Positions 23,925 through 48,879 of a DNA stretch of 64,000 nucleotides are shown in pieces. Under the pieces are notes generated by a model. It saw only the letters and a list, made by a program, of their open reading frames with translations. It was not told where the DNA came from and did no database searches. A program made the translations under genes and the position numbers. The stretch's first letter is position 1, and every line of letters begins with the position of its first letter. Source of the stretch: Linyphia triangularis (Eukaryota; Arthropoda; Arachnida; Araneae; Linyphiidae); NCBI GenBank assembly GCA_963978545.1, contig OZ021731.1, positions 55,539,242 through 55,603,241 of the forward strand, given 5' to 3'.

Positions 23925-24690
23925 CCTTTCAAAATCGCTGTTGAGTGAAGAGGAATGATTATTTAAACACTATTAGTATTATACCAATAAATGCAAAATT
24001 TCTGATAACATGTTTTTGTTTATTATTAAAAGAATTAAATGAGTGTTTTGACATCAATAATGCTTAAGTTACGTTTATTATTCTATATAAGCTACATAAG
24101 AAACATATTTATAGCAACTTAAAGACCCGAATGGGAAAATCTTATTTCATAGATTCTAAAAAAATCATAGAAAGTGTCACAAAGTGTTTGGGCGACAACT
24201 TCAAATTCTGTTACACATAAAGCTTTGAAATATTTATAAATATTTCTATTGACAGTAAAATAACAATTTATTTCTTTTATGGCAAACAGTTGAGTTAAAA
24301 AAAATTATTGAGCCACATGTATCTACCTATCTTTGATGGCTGATGTGTAGCCATATCTGAATTTTTCCATTAAGCGAAATAAATTCATACTTCCAGATAT
24401 TTTAAATACTAGATTAAGGTTTCAATTTATAGTTTTGTGGTCATTTCTATATTTAATCTTTGACAAATTATTCAATTCTGTTTTTCACCAGTTTCACTTC
24501 GTATAACCAAGCGATAAGATGTGTACACGAGTTACTCTTTTGCTTTTAATAATAATTTATGGAATATTTTGTTCTGTATTTTGTGTTATTCTTTTCTATA
24601 TTAAATAGCATTAATTTTTGCACTTGGAGCATCTTTTAAAATTAAAGTATAATATTAAAATGTAAATGCACCTACGCATCGACAGTGTAC
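23925..24690. other. AT-rich spacer downstream of the 5'-nucleotidase gene
   Basis: No gene is recognised in this spacer. Confidence 0.4.
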
Positions 24691-24691
24691 C

Positions 24692-24697
24692 TTTATT
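24692..24697 (-). promoter_or_regulatory. Candidate polyadenylation signal, 5'-nucleotidase gene
   Basis: TTTATT on the + strand reads AATAAA on the - strand, about 200 bp after the TGA at 24,899. Confidence 0.45.
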
Positions 24698-24898
24698 AGA
24701 AATTCAATGATTAGGTATTGCTTGGGAGAAAAAATATGAAATTCATAGAAAATTTTCAGTGTTCAATCTTCCTCACAAACTAACTATTCAGGACAAGAAA
24801 ATCCCAAAACCGAATAAAAATATTTTTTAATAAATGAAATTTTATATTATATTTACAGTTGATCGTCATGAGGCAAGATATTTAATTAGTATCATAGA

Positions 24899-37357
<12,459 letters not shown>

Positions 37358-39505
37358 CTTGATGCTTACTCTGCACTATCAGATGTGGGACATCTGATGG
37401 GGGAAGCTGTGGTCCAAAGTCTGCAATGATCATCGCATCTGTATACAGTAGCAGTATCGCTAGATCTTTCCGATCGCCATGAAGAGTAGCCTCGTAAATT
37501 ATAACAAATGCAGTTCCATAATTGCGATTTGAAGCGAATGGGAATTTAGCGTAAACAGTTCATTTTGAGTTATACATATATATTAGGTATTTCAAAATTT
37601 AACTCAAGTCTGCAGTTTTGTTTTTTTTATTTTAAAATATTCCCGAATTCATTACCTTTAAAATAATACCATTTTCCTTTTGAGACGCAATTTACTTTTT
37701 AAATTACAGTGGGTTTTGTGAACCCGTTTTGTATCACGTTCATTAGCGTAGTAAACTTTAAACGCGCTTTCTGAAGAATGACATTTTGGTGTTATATGAC
37801 TTAACGCCAACGGTCATATCTTCATAATAAATTGTCCGATTTACAAAATTCTAATTTTGTTCTGAAGACACAAGTTATGAATGTGTTTTCTATTATGGAA
37901 AATCTAACATATATTGTTATAAACACATTTTTTATGAATATTTTAATCTTAATTTTTTGTTAAAAACTATGTATTTTTTTAACTTTTCATTTAAAAATTT
38001 ATAATTAAATAAATATTGTAGCCAAATTCAAAATTCTCCATAGGAACATGCGTCAATATAATATCTTTTATTTGCAGTAAAAATCATACCTCTAAGTTAA
38101 TTACAAGTTTATTTATGTATGTTCTAATAATGTCCTAATTAATCACTTTAATTGCAATTAGCTGATTAAAAAATTGACGGGAAAAAAAGTTTATATATAA
38201 AAATGCATCATTTTTAATACTCATATACTGCCAAAAAGTTTGAAATTATTACCTAAAAATTGAAGAAATGCATCTCAATTGTATATGTATATCTTAACGA
38301 AACTGCAAAAAAGTTTGTAGATTCCTTGATTAGTTTGGAAAGTGTATGGTATTGAAAGAAGTTTCTTCAGAAATATAGTAGGATCGAAGTTAAATTAATT
38401 GAAGTGGTGTCAGAATTTATGTGTTTGACAGTAGCTAAATTTATGAAAAAGGTTTCTCCAGAAAAAGTCAGTGTCAAATAAGTAACAGTCTTACCCCCGA
38501 TTTAAGTTTTAATTTGTTATGAAAATTCTTTTCTTTCGTATATGAAACATATAGAGAAATACTAAGATTAGAATTATATTATTTTGTCTTTCCTTAATCG
38601 GGTGGAAGCAGCCAGCAGACAGATTCAATAGGGTAGTTTTGAAAAGCCATTTTTAAACGTTGTTGATGTGGATTGCATTTTTGTCGGAGATAATTGTTTA
38701 TTACACATTGCAGCCCTTTCTAAAGTAAATGATTTTAAAACAAATGTGACCACTTCTAGTTACTAATTCAACATTTAAAAGAATGAGAGAAATAGAGAGT
38801 TTATGAAATGAACTCTACGTTCTCCAAATTAGTTTCTACGTATTTTTTTGCATTGACCAGGTTTTATTTTCTAGGTGTCTGCTGAATGTTACCGATCCAT
38901 AACAGTTTTTACTGAGTAGCCCTGTTTACAGAGTACATATTTGAAAGTAGTTGCCGATATGTTAGTCTCATAAAAATTTTATATCAAATTAAATTTTTTA
39001 AATTTATAAAAAATTCACCATTTTATATGTTAAAGCAAATATATCTAACTATTTACATTCAAAAATTCATACTCACTACCCAAATAAAAGTGTTGTTATT
39101 TTAATTGGTGTTTTGGTAATTTTCGGAGTTAAGTTAGAAATAATGTTTACATTCCTTAGGCGTATCAAAATGTGTCACTGATTGCTTACGATGTTGTAGA
39201 TTTAGGTTTTGATTCGCGAATTGCACAAGACGAGAGATTTTTAAGTCACGTGAAATTTGACCCAAGAAGAACAGTTTCATAAAAAGTCTATTCTTTAATA
39301 AATGTTTTATTACCGTATGTTAGAACCAATTCTCAAATTAAGTAAAGAAGTTATTATCTTTGTATGTGAGTCAGGCATTGTTTTTCTTATATATTACGTT
39401 TAATTTAACCTCATCAAACTAAATTAAAATATTTAAGGCAAAGGGACTAAAAGTTTTTCGTTGAGTAGAATTCTGGGTTTTTGCTTTCAATTACCCATGT
39501 GTTTA
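37358..39505. other. Upstream region of the 5'-nucleotidase gene
   Basis: The 5' UTR and promoter of the - strand gene must lie in its lower part, but I see no clear TATA box or start element. The remainder is AT-rich with no recognised gene. Confidence 0.4.
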
Positions 39506-39517
39506 CATAAGGTAATG

Positions 39518-39703
39518 TTGGTATGCTGGTTGGTTGATTTGTACGCTCAGCGAAATCTTTTTGTGCACAATAACCACTAATCAGGCCGGGACCTATAGCT
39601 TAACGTGGACCACAAGAAACATCTATGCCTAACTACAGGATTCGAACCCGACACTTTTTGGAATGCAAGGTCAGAGGGCTAACCTCGCAGCTGCCAGGTT
39701 GGC
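39518..39703 (-). mobile_element. tRNA-derived SINE, second family
   Basis: The reverse strand carries a B-box-like GGTTCGAATCC (39,642-39,652 region) and a tRNA-like head ending in a GGTTGG/CCAACC-style tail. The duplication cataaggtaatg flanks it (39,506-39,517 and 39,704-39,715). It sits within a copy of the 'tttcaattacccat' repeat that also ends the family A copies. Confidence 0.75.
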
Positions 39704-39817
39704 CATAAGGTAATGAAAGTATAGTATCCAGTAAAAAATATATATAGATTTTTTTTTTTAAATTTTTATTTTATTTCTGCACGTTCTGGAGCTTTGGAAC
39801 AACCTGATTTCAAACTA

Positions 39818-41060
39818 GGGGTGTAGAACATCGTACGTCTTTCAATTACACTATAATACTGACGTAGATTTGTGTCATCTACAGTATTTATATTTTTATT
39901 ATTCATTTAGTAAAAATGGCCAGTTTGAAGATATTTTTTGTGATAATTCTTGTAAGGGTTTTTAAAAAGAAAAAAAAAAGAAAAAACTCTGCCAAAATGC
40001 TGATTTTGCCGATATACTTATCGATAATTCTTTTATTATCCTTACTTATAAGTGAAACTGAGCAGAGAAGAAAAAACGATAGTTGATGAGGTATGCTCAA
40101 GGAAAGAGAACTCTGTGTTAAAGGCATTCGTTTTTCAACTTTTTACGCCATTAAAGCATTTTTAAGGGAATTTCAGAGGAGGGGATGTTTATAACACCTT
40201 AAGAGGCATTACCACAGCGATTTTGAACAAAATCGCTAGAGCCATTTTTAGCAATTACTGATAAACATGATTTTTTCAATGGATCATACCTTATACGCAA
40301 GCGCTATTTTGATGAAAACCTTAATGGTAGGTCCTTGGAACATCACCAACCCGCACACCAAATTTAAGCATCGTAGATCAATTTGTTCGGGAGCTATGCT
40401 GACACATTTTTTCCATATAACTTTTTTGGAATCAGGATGTTCCAAAACGTGGAGAAAGGTAAAAATATCTATTTTTTTCCCACCTAATACTATACTTTCA
40501 TTACCCTATGTATAGATATGAGCAATTGAAAGTAAAAAGTGTCCAAGAAAAAATGTCTACCTATGTGTGTACGTGGTCAGCATATTTCCCGAACAAATTG
40601 ACCTATGGTGTTCAAATTTGACATGCGGGTAGGTGATAGCATGGGATAGAAGTATTTATGTTTTCGTCAAAATCGCGCATGCACATAAAGTTGAAATCTT
40701 GAAAGATCATGTTTTTCAGCAATTGCTAAAAATCGCCTCTAACGATTTCAATTAAAATCTCTGTTCTAATACCTCTTAAGGTGTTCTAATCATCTCCACC
40801 GCCGAAATTCCCATCGAAATGTGATGAAAGCGTAAAAAGTTAAAAAGCGAGTGTCTTTAACACAGAGCTCTCTACCCTTGAGCATCGCCCATCAATGATT
40901 GTTTTTTGTTTTTTTTTCCTTTTCACGCATAAGAAAGGATAATGTAATGTCTATCGAATTACATCGCTAATTTCGCCATCTTGTCGTGTGTGCGTGTTTT
41001 TTACTTTCAATTACCCATATGTATTAAATAGGGTAAAGAAAGTATAGTATTCGGTCCAAA
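39818..41060. repeat. Foldback family A, large palindrome
   Basis: The left arm (about 39,818-40,515) starts with aggggtgtagaacatcgtac. The right arm (about 40,520-41,060) is its imperfect reverse complement: for example caatttgttcgggagctatg at 40,379 against 'catatttcccgaacaaattg' at 40,583, and the block with 'cgattttgatgaaaacc' against 'ttttcgtcaaaatcg'. Both arms border 'tactttcaattaccc' motifs. No real gene; the open frame at 40,267-40,515 recurs as a shadow in the copy at 61.9-62.2 kb. Confidence 0.7.
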
Positions 41061-41213
41061 AAAAAAATCGATTATGTGCGTGCGTGGGGATCTTCTTATT
41101 CACCGCTTACTGAACTGAATGAAAGGGGTGATGCTTATCCATCTTACTGCGTTACAGAGTCAATCATTGCTTGTGTCAATGATGAGCGCAACTCTTTAAA
41201 TAAAGTCAACTCG

Positions 41214-43088
41214 CGATAACTCGAAGTTAAAGGGACTGGTCAAATTATTCGAGTTATCGGAAGTCGCTCTGAAATTATTTTCTATTCAAGGCGTATTTCA
41301 TCAGGGACATCTTTTACTTGTTCATGTAGAGTCCGAAAGACAATATTGTGTCTTACTTTAAACTTTTCTAGCCATCCTGCACATGCTTGCAAAGTTCTTC
41401 ATCTTTTCTTTTAACATTACCCCACTAGGAGTGATTTTGGAATTATGTTTTTAATATGTCTCAAACTATTTGAAAAGAGCAGCTTCGACCGTGACCTCCG
41501 TTATTATAGAAGGCCATCCCACTATCACTATGACGTAACCGGTCGTGGATACAATCGTCCTTCCACTTAGTAAAGAAAGGCATACTTTTTGTGTCACTAA
41601 ATATATTATGGTCTTCGTTTTACGTGTTTTACAGATATTCCAAACAATTCTATTATTTTATTTCTTTGACAATGTAAAAAATAAATTATCCCTATATCTT
41701 AAAACACTAATTTTGTATAACTTGAGGTTCTAAACTTCATCCATTCCCGTATAAGTACGATGAAGTATAATTTCTTTTCGTTTATGATTTTTTTTTTTTT
41801 TCCAAAAGTAATTTTTAAACTTTTTAAATGTTTGAAATGTGAAAAGAAACAAGAAAAATATTAATTCAAAACATTATTATATACAAGTGATAAAACACAA
41901 CAAATATACACAATAAACAAAACATAAGCAGTATAACAGCTTAAATATCACAACTAAATTCAAGGTTCATATTTTCAGAGAAAACCTACATTTGGAGGAA
42001 ATATATATAGTACACACTTTTTTTTTTCAATTCACAATTTTTGTCAGGACAAGCATGTATTGTAGCATTAGAAAAATTAATCTTGTCCAGTCTTCTTATC
42101 AAATGCCTCTTTTGAATATACAAAATCATCAGGATGAAAATGTAGCTCGCATACCTTAAATAGAGGACAAAAATTTGTAAACGTGTCTATCAAATTTTCA
42201 ACAAAACAATACATTGAAATAAGAAAAAGTTCCCACGTTTAATTTTTATTTTATGTTGGTCGTTTTGAAAGGCTTGTAAAGGTTGGGCAAAACTTTTAAG
42301 TACGATACGGATTCTGCGCCAAGAATTGTTTTTATAAAACCGCGTCAAATGATGTCAACCTTTGGTTGTTTACATGTTATTAAAAAAAAAATGACGGCGG
42401 CTGCCATTTATTGGCGAAAATCACTTTGGCGTAGAATTCGTACCGTGCTTGGAATTTTAATCAAAGATTGTTTCGTAAACTTTCATTTGAAAAATAATAA
42501 TAACAAAAAAGTTGAAGGCGAAGAAAAGTTATCACTATCATAAATAACATTTCTTTTCAGAACTTTAATAACAAATTATCAAAAAATTATACACTTATAT
42601 TTAATAACATGTTAAAGATTTTATTAAAAAGTCACACTCACCTTGATGTATTTTGTTGAGACAAAAAAAGTTTCATTGATCAATTTAACCTTTTGAGTTA
42701 AACTAAGCGTATTCAACTTGCGTTTTAACATTATTCAAAGCCAACGTAAACCAACACCATTGATTCACACTTAAAATCTGGAATGGAATGTTACGGCAAA
42801 GCTCGTTTGCTTTCTGTGCGCGTCACTGCAAACGCGTTTTTCCCAGGTAACAAGTTAAATTGTAAAACATGATGCAAAGATAAAATAAAAATAAAAAATT
42901 TGTTAGTATTTTGTGGGTTTTTTTTGTGCGTTAATAATGACAATACAATTTTCCCATAAACTTCGACTTAAAAGGTACACTTCGAGATATAGAGAAAATT
43001 TAGTGTTAAAAATTATTAAATTGTCTTGGGACCTAATGAAAACTTCGAGATAAACGAATATTCGACGTATGACACTTCGAGTTAACGC
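41214..43088. mobile_element. Probable Tigger/pogo-like element, non-autonomous
   Basis: The left end gcgataactcgaagt is mirrored by the right end acttcgagttaacgc. Further 'ttcgagttatcgg' and 'cttcgagatat' blocks lie inside both ends. This style (ctcgataactcgaa) is typical of Tigger/Jerky-type DNA transposons. No transposase is recognised and I could not settle the TA duplication. Confidence 0.5.
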
Positions 43089-43690
43089 TCAGCAAAATGG
43101 CCATCACATACCAACATAAATATTGCCGATAAAGGCTATGACGTTAAAGAAAAATACTCATTCCATCGGTGGTTTTAATGGAAGTCTGAACGTATGCAGA
43201 TTTCGTTTTGAATTCTTTGTACACTGTTGAATAACATAAACTCAAGTGGAGCTTTTCCCGTTAAGACACTACAGTAATTGTCAATAATTGGAAATAAAAA
43301 AAATACGGAAATTCTCAAAAATGCTGAAAACTTTCACACATGATCGCCCATGACATTGAACGTACGCAGGTTCCATGGTTGCGAGACTTGCAAGTAAACC
43401 CAATAAAATTGTAAAGCAGATTTGTATCGATCTCAGGAAGGATCGAAATTTCAGCAACAAAAAAAAAAGAGCTGAAATCCGTGTTTAAGCAAAACTGTAC
43501 CATATCTGACAGGTGCAATCCTTGAAATAGCGTTAGTGACTATTATATCGTAACCCTCCCCCCCCCCCTCCCAATGAAATGAGCATCACTCAGGAACGTA
43601 ATTTACGGTGATAGCGGCCCCCATAATCACGAAAATAAAGGTCATTTTATCACCTAACGCTCGACAAAATGGCCGTCACATACTAATGTA
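43089..43690 (+). repeat. Low-copy repeat, uninterrupted copy
   Basis: It starts 'gctcagcaaaatggccatca' and continues through 'ccatcggtggttttaatgga' and 'agtctgaacgtatgcag'. A second copy begins at about 43,660 and is split by the hAT-type element at 43,705, resuming at 45,117. A poly(C) tract lies at 43,556-43,568. Confidence 0.6.
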
Positions 43691-43704
43691 ACTAATGCTG
43701 CTAG

Positions 43705-45116
43705 CAGGAGCGGCTCACGGTAAGTTTTGCACCTGTGCCAAAAAAATTATGGTGCCCTCGATTCCTCGAACCCCCCCCCCCCCCCAAAAAAAAATTGGAC
43801 AAAATCCAGCAAATTTTAAACACATTAGCCACAGAACAATTTTGATTCCTCCATAAATTGCAATAAAATTTAGTGTACCTTTTTTTCTAAGTGTTAATGA
43901 AACTTGCATAATAAATTAAATTTATTAGAAAATGCGTTACATTGACATTCCTGGATATAAAAACCGCATTGACAAGGCAATTACCTCTTTTATCATTTTA
44001 ATTATTAAAGGCTGACCAAATCTCAATTAACAAATAATAGCATTATATATGAATGCATTTCTTCAAAATTAAAATGCCAATTAACTGCGGAGCATAAGAA
44101 ATATCGAAACATAAATAAAAATACTTAATTTATAAACATAAGTCGTTTTTAAATATTTGATATTGAATACATTTCTTGCTAATATTTCAATTATAAAAGC
44201 AAAACCTGGTTTTCAAAGCAATTTCAAACAAAACCGTTTTAAATTATGACATTAAAAAGGAAGTAACTTGCTTAGAATGACCCCTTATTTTTAAACATTC
44301 GATTTTACTCTTACCCTTCAATTCACGCTCATTTACATGCTAAATGTATTAGCATCCTCCGTTTTTGTGTGTGGCATTATATTAGACACGGACCGCCTTT
44401 AGAAACTACCGGCCTAGTGATATTGTAACATCTACGCAAACTTTGCACGTCAAATTTTTTTTTAAGTTTAAGATTTTTCATTATTAACAACCAGTTCTAA
44501 ATATTCGATTTGGCTATATTTCATTTACATTTTGCATAGAATATGTTATAGAAATTTTTATTGCATAAAATTTTGTATTTCATTGCATAAAAACTATTTA
44601 TAGTATCATTCGCAAATATTTTTAATATTTGTCAAAATACACATCCAAAATAAAATACAAGATGAAGTTGAGAGTGAAAGAAAGTTAATTATTGAAAAAC
44701 TATCTAAAACGGATAAGAGAACCACACAAAGTTAATTTTTTAATTAAATTTTTGTGCATTTTTCTCCGATAAGCGTGGCCGTATGGTCCTATGCAAATGC
44801 AATGGCAGTTACACTTACGCGTAAAAACGGACATACATCACTCACTCACTAATCGAAATTTGAGCAAATGAAATTCCAACATCAAGAATTTGTTCGGGGG
44901 TTAATGATACTTATAGTTTCAGTCAAGTGAAAAACTGTGAAAATCCAGCAGCGAAATGATTGAAGAACTTTAGTTTTTAAAAAAAAATCAAAATTGGTCC
45001 AAAAAAAATATCAAAATTTGCCAAAAAGCAAAAAAAGAAAGAAACAATGCCGGGAAAAAAATTGGTACCCTTGCGGGCGCTGTTGCACAGTTTGCACGGC
45101 CCTTGAGCCGCCCCTG
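43705..45116. mobile_element. hAT-type non-autonomous element, 1.4 kb
   Basis: The left end caggagcggctca and the right end tgagccgcccctg are inverted repeats with one mismatch in 13. The 8-bp duplications gctgctag (43,697-43,704) and gctgttag (45,117-45,124) differ by one base. The flanking repeat is rejoined without gap when the element is removed, and an uninterrupted copy at 43.1 kb supports this. No transposase is recognised inside; it contains a poly(C) tract at about 43,770. Confidence 0.8.
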
Positions 45117-45124
45117 GCTGTTAG

Positions 45125-46680
45125 AGGCTATAACATTAGAGAAAAATTAAGAGGAAAGGTAGTCATTCCCATCGGTGATTTACGGTAGTCTGAACGTATT
45201 CATTGTTTGTCAGGAAATTTTAATGCGAGAATTTACGTGGTCGGTCTTGCGATTCGAATTTTTGCCGTTCTCCTTTTTTTTTTTTAATTTTTTTGGGTAT
45301 TTTTGTAAGCAGTGTATCTATAATTGTCCAAATTAAAAGTTTCAGTTTAATTTCAGAAAAATCCCCGATTCCTTTCAACATTTTGACAAAATCCCCGATA
45401 ATTCCCAAATGCCGAATTCCCTGACTTTTCCCGATCTGTGAACACCCTAAAAGATCTACTTTGTGATTATTCCATACGTCGATGATTTGAGATGGGTCAA
45501 CGATTTTGAAAATGAGAAGACATAATAGATAATTGTGTCGACTGTCCAAGTTTTCTCCTCCAAGACAAGCAAATGTCAAAGTTTTTCCTTTAAAGACTTC
45601 CCATAAAATAAGGTACTCGGATCTTAAACATTCATTTCTTAGAAAAAACTTTTTAAGATTAGCTTGAATAATGGACACATTAAAAAGTTGTCTTTGAATT
45701 TAAGCTACTTTGATAAACCGAAATACTTTTCCTGTTAACTATTTGTAATTTTTACTTACTGTCTGTCTATCACAATAGCACCAGCCACTTTGTCTAGTGA
45801 TTGAGTTCCCACTCAAATCACAGAATGAAAATCAATGACTTTTAAGGACCTAAATAATGTTCTTAAGGACCTTTGAAAATTTGTTTTTAGCCATCATGTC
45901 AATATATAAATTTTTAATAAAGTATATTCTACCAAAAAAGTTACAAGTTGGCACATGCGTAATACATATATGTCAGAGAATACCAATACGGTGCGGATAA
46001 GTGGCGGTCACGCAGGGATAACAAGTTTGAGTTGTATTTTTATAAATTATGCAGTTGGACACACATCTGTAAAAATTAGGGACTTCTAAGGACCTCCAAG
46101 CATTTTTAAATACATTCAATGACAGTGGGAACCCTAAGTGATGTCTATTGCTATGAATTCTAATTGCCATAACATAACCTTTTTGGGCACTAATCTCTTA
46201 CATGCATCCCCCCCTATTCCTAATCGAAGATTTTTTCGATAGCGACGACCACCGTTTGGATTGTATTGGAGATTTTCTGCAGCAAGACGTGCATGAAGAA
46301 GGTATTTTATTACGAGAGTTCTTTGTGAGGATTTATCCTTATGCATGTTATACAAGTATTAAGTCGCACAATAATGAGTCAAGTCGAGGTGGGTAACAAT
46401 TTACCTGCAGTTGAAAGTAATGTTTTGTTAGAAAAATTCCTAATGATACGTGCATGGCACAAATAACACTTGAAACAATCTCATCGACAGTTTTCATTCA
46501 GAGCAAAACAGAGTTCTTAAAGAGTTAATTTTTCTCCTACTTAAAAAAAATTTAATAACTTAATTAAAATTTAAATAAAAATAATAATTAACGTTTTTCT
46601 CATTTGTCTATTTTTGGGTATGTCTGGACTAGTTGTCACAAACTTGTAAGATCTCTTGTACTCAACTAATATCGTTATCA
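45125..46680. other. Intergenic sequence with unassigned open frames
   Basis: It begins with the remainder of the split low-copy repeat. A 152-codon - strand frame at 45,220-45,678 has no recognisable domain and ends in a lysine run from a poly(T) tract. Overlapping frames at 46,134-46,396 on both strands are of unknown origin and could be a decayed transposon. I do not call a gene. Confidence 0.35.
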
Positions 46681-46686
46681 CTTTGA

Positions 46687-48877
46687 CAGTGATGCAAGTG
46701 CCAAAATGTAATTTTGGAGCACTGTCGGAGCAGTAAAAATACGATTTTGGAGCAGCAAAATATGGTTTCGGAGCAGTAAATTATTGCATTTAAATTAGTA
46801 ATGCAGCAAATATTTTTGTATATTTCAACCTTGATATTTCAAATTAATTTAAAGTAAAAAAAAGGTGTAACTTGTTCATTATATAAATACGTTTGCATTC
46901 TAAATTTACATTAATTAATTTGATTGCATTACTTAAAAAATAAATTAAAAAACATAACATTTACTAACCTCTTTGAAAACAATTAAAATATTAGGAAGTT
47001 TTCAATGATGACATGATATCATAAGGTTCGGGGCACAGCATGGCCCTAGTGTTGCTTTTGCGCCACAAAAACTAACCAACCAACCATAAGGTTTGGTTCA
47101 ACACTGAAAGTTTTTCGAAATAATCTCAGTTAGAGCTACTTTTAACAACTGATGAAATAGATTTTTTTCTTTAAAAACTCTAGTCTGCCTAGTACCACTT
47201 ACCTATAGAAGTTCTTCCCAATAATCCAAAATAATTTAATTCGATACAAAGTACACCCCCTTCCCCCCCCCCCCCCCATGCAAAGAAAAGTGAAACAAGG
47301 ATGCTTAGCAGCAAGCATTAGATTTCATAACTTGTTTGGACTGATAGCCCCAAAAAAACCTGCTAAGTGAAGCTATTTGTTTATTGGAAGATAATTTTTT
47401 TAACTCAAAAAAATTAAAACCTCTAACTGAAATTTGACAAATATACTAGCATTTAATTTATATAAAAAAATAACTTCTAATGTAATTAAATAATAAATTA
47501 AAACAAGGCCAGCTGAAAAATAGTAATTTTTGTAGTGGTTTGTTTTCTAACACTCTCCATTGTCTAAATGGATTATAGAAGGTTCCCATGTGAAATCTCA
47601 AGGTCAATGGACACAAAATGATCTTAAGTCTGTGTTTTGTGTAATCCATACAAAAAAAGGCACATTTGGTTAGTGTTTTTTGTAAATATATGCTAAAAAA
47701 TAAGCCTGCACTCTTAAAGTACTAAGAAAAATATATATTATTTTTAGTTACAAACAGGCAAGAAAAAAATATCCAAATTGGATGCATAAAGATTGATTTC
47801 ATGCCTTCTACAGTTTGAATACAAAGCGCGAATCCCTGGTTGGTTGAAGTTTAACGGCGCAAGGGACATACTGCCGAGAATCCCTGATCTTTCCTACCGC
47901 TAATTGAAAGGAACAAATATTTGGAAATACAAGAAATCCTTACTTTTTTTTAAATAGACATACAGCTTAAATCCCCCCCCCCCCCCATTCAAGTTCTTCG
48001 TAGAATTTCTAGTCTACTACGATACGACTTGGGGCTTTTTCTGGGAATTAGCTACAATAAAAGAATGACGTAATATGCGTTTTTCCGTTCGTTGCCAAGT
48101 CAAAATCATGATCCAACATCCAGGGTTGCCAAAAAATCATTTACTAAATAGTTAATCATTTACTACCTAATCACCACGGCAAGTTCAAAATTCAAATCCC
48201 GTTTTACCGATGACTTAGAAATTAAGCCCGGAAGTGTTGGGGGAGGGGGGGGGGGGGCTGTCAATTGGATTAAGAAGTTTAGAATTAAAAAAAAAATATT
48301 CGCGTGTTCTTTTAGCTTAAAGAAAGCTATGTATTTCTTTATTATTGAAACCAGGCAAGAGTGCAAATCTAAACCAGATGCACTAAGATTGCTTGTGTGA
48401 AAAATACAATACTTGTATTCTATTTTTAGCACGGAGCCTCGGTAAAAAAAAAAAAAATTCCAAATATAATCATATATTCTATAAGTATAAAAAAAAGTAT
48501 TAATTTTCTATAACTAAAATCAGCCAAGAAAAAAGATTTAAATCAGATGCACACAGATTCATTTACTACTTCTTTATAGTTTGAAAAACCTACAACAAAA
48601 CTGTGAGATTGTAATGTATTTTCAAGTGCGAAACCTTTCCGGAACTTTAACTGACCAAAAACGCCCTTGAAGTGCAAAATACTCTTTATCGCTTTGTTGG
48701 CGACGTTCCATGATAATTTTGAAAAATTTCGAGTCAAAATTCTAGCCAAGTAGTTTTTGAAGTCAAAAAATAATATTTTGGCGCAGTTCTTCGCAATCTT
48801 AACCGAAAAGAGGTTTTTGGCGCAGTTTGGAGCAGGGTAGTCAGTTTGGCGCAATTGGAGCAGCTCTTACATCCCTG
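46687..48877. mobile_element. hAT-like element with GGAGCAG subterminal repeats
   Basis: The left end cagtgatgcaagtg is mirrored by the right end, which read inward is cagggatgtaagag. Both ends carry repeated 'tttggagcag' or 'ttcggagcag' motifs. The direct repeat ctttga flanks it (46,681-46,686 and 48,878-48,883); this is 6 bp rather than the usual 8 for hAT. A 53-bp SINE tail fragment is nested inside (47,032-47,084). No transposase is recognised. Confidence 0.6.
47032..47084 (+). mobile_element. Severely truncated SINE
   Basis: The fragment ends aactaaccaaccaac, the same AACC tail as the other SINEs. It is flanked by cataaggttcgg and cataaggtttgg (one mismatch), as expected of a target-site duplication. 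Confidence 0.55.
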
Positions 48878-48879
48878 CT

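Noticed and set aside
40267..40515. 82-codon frame resembling the - strand frame at 61,911-62,231
   Set aside because: The similarity reflects the family A repeat in opposite orientations, with no conserved start, stop or domain.
45220..45678. 152-codon - strand open frame
   Set aside because: No recognisable domain; ends in a lysine run encoded by poly(T); nothing but length supports it.
46134..46396. Overlapping frames on both strands, one resembling a basic transposase N-terminus
   Set aside because: Too short and ambiguous to assign; no motif I can name with confidence.
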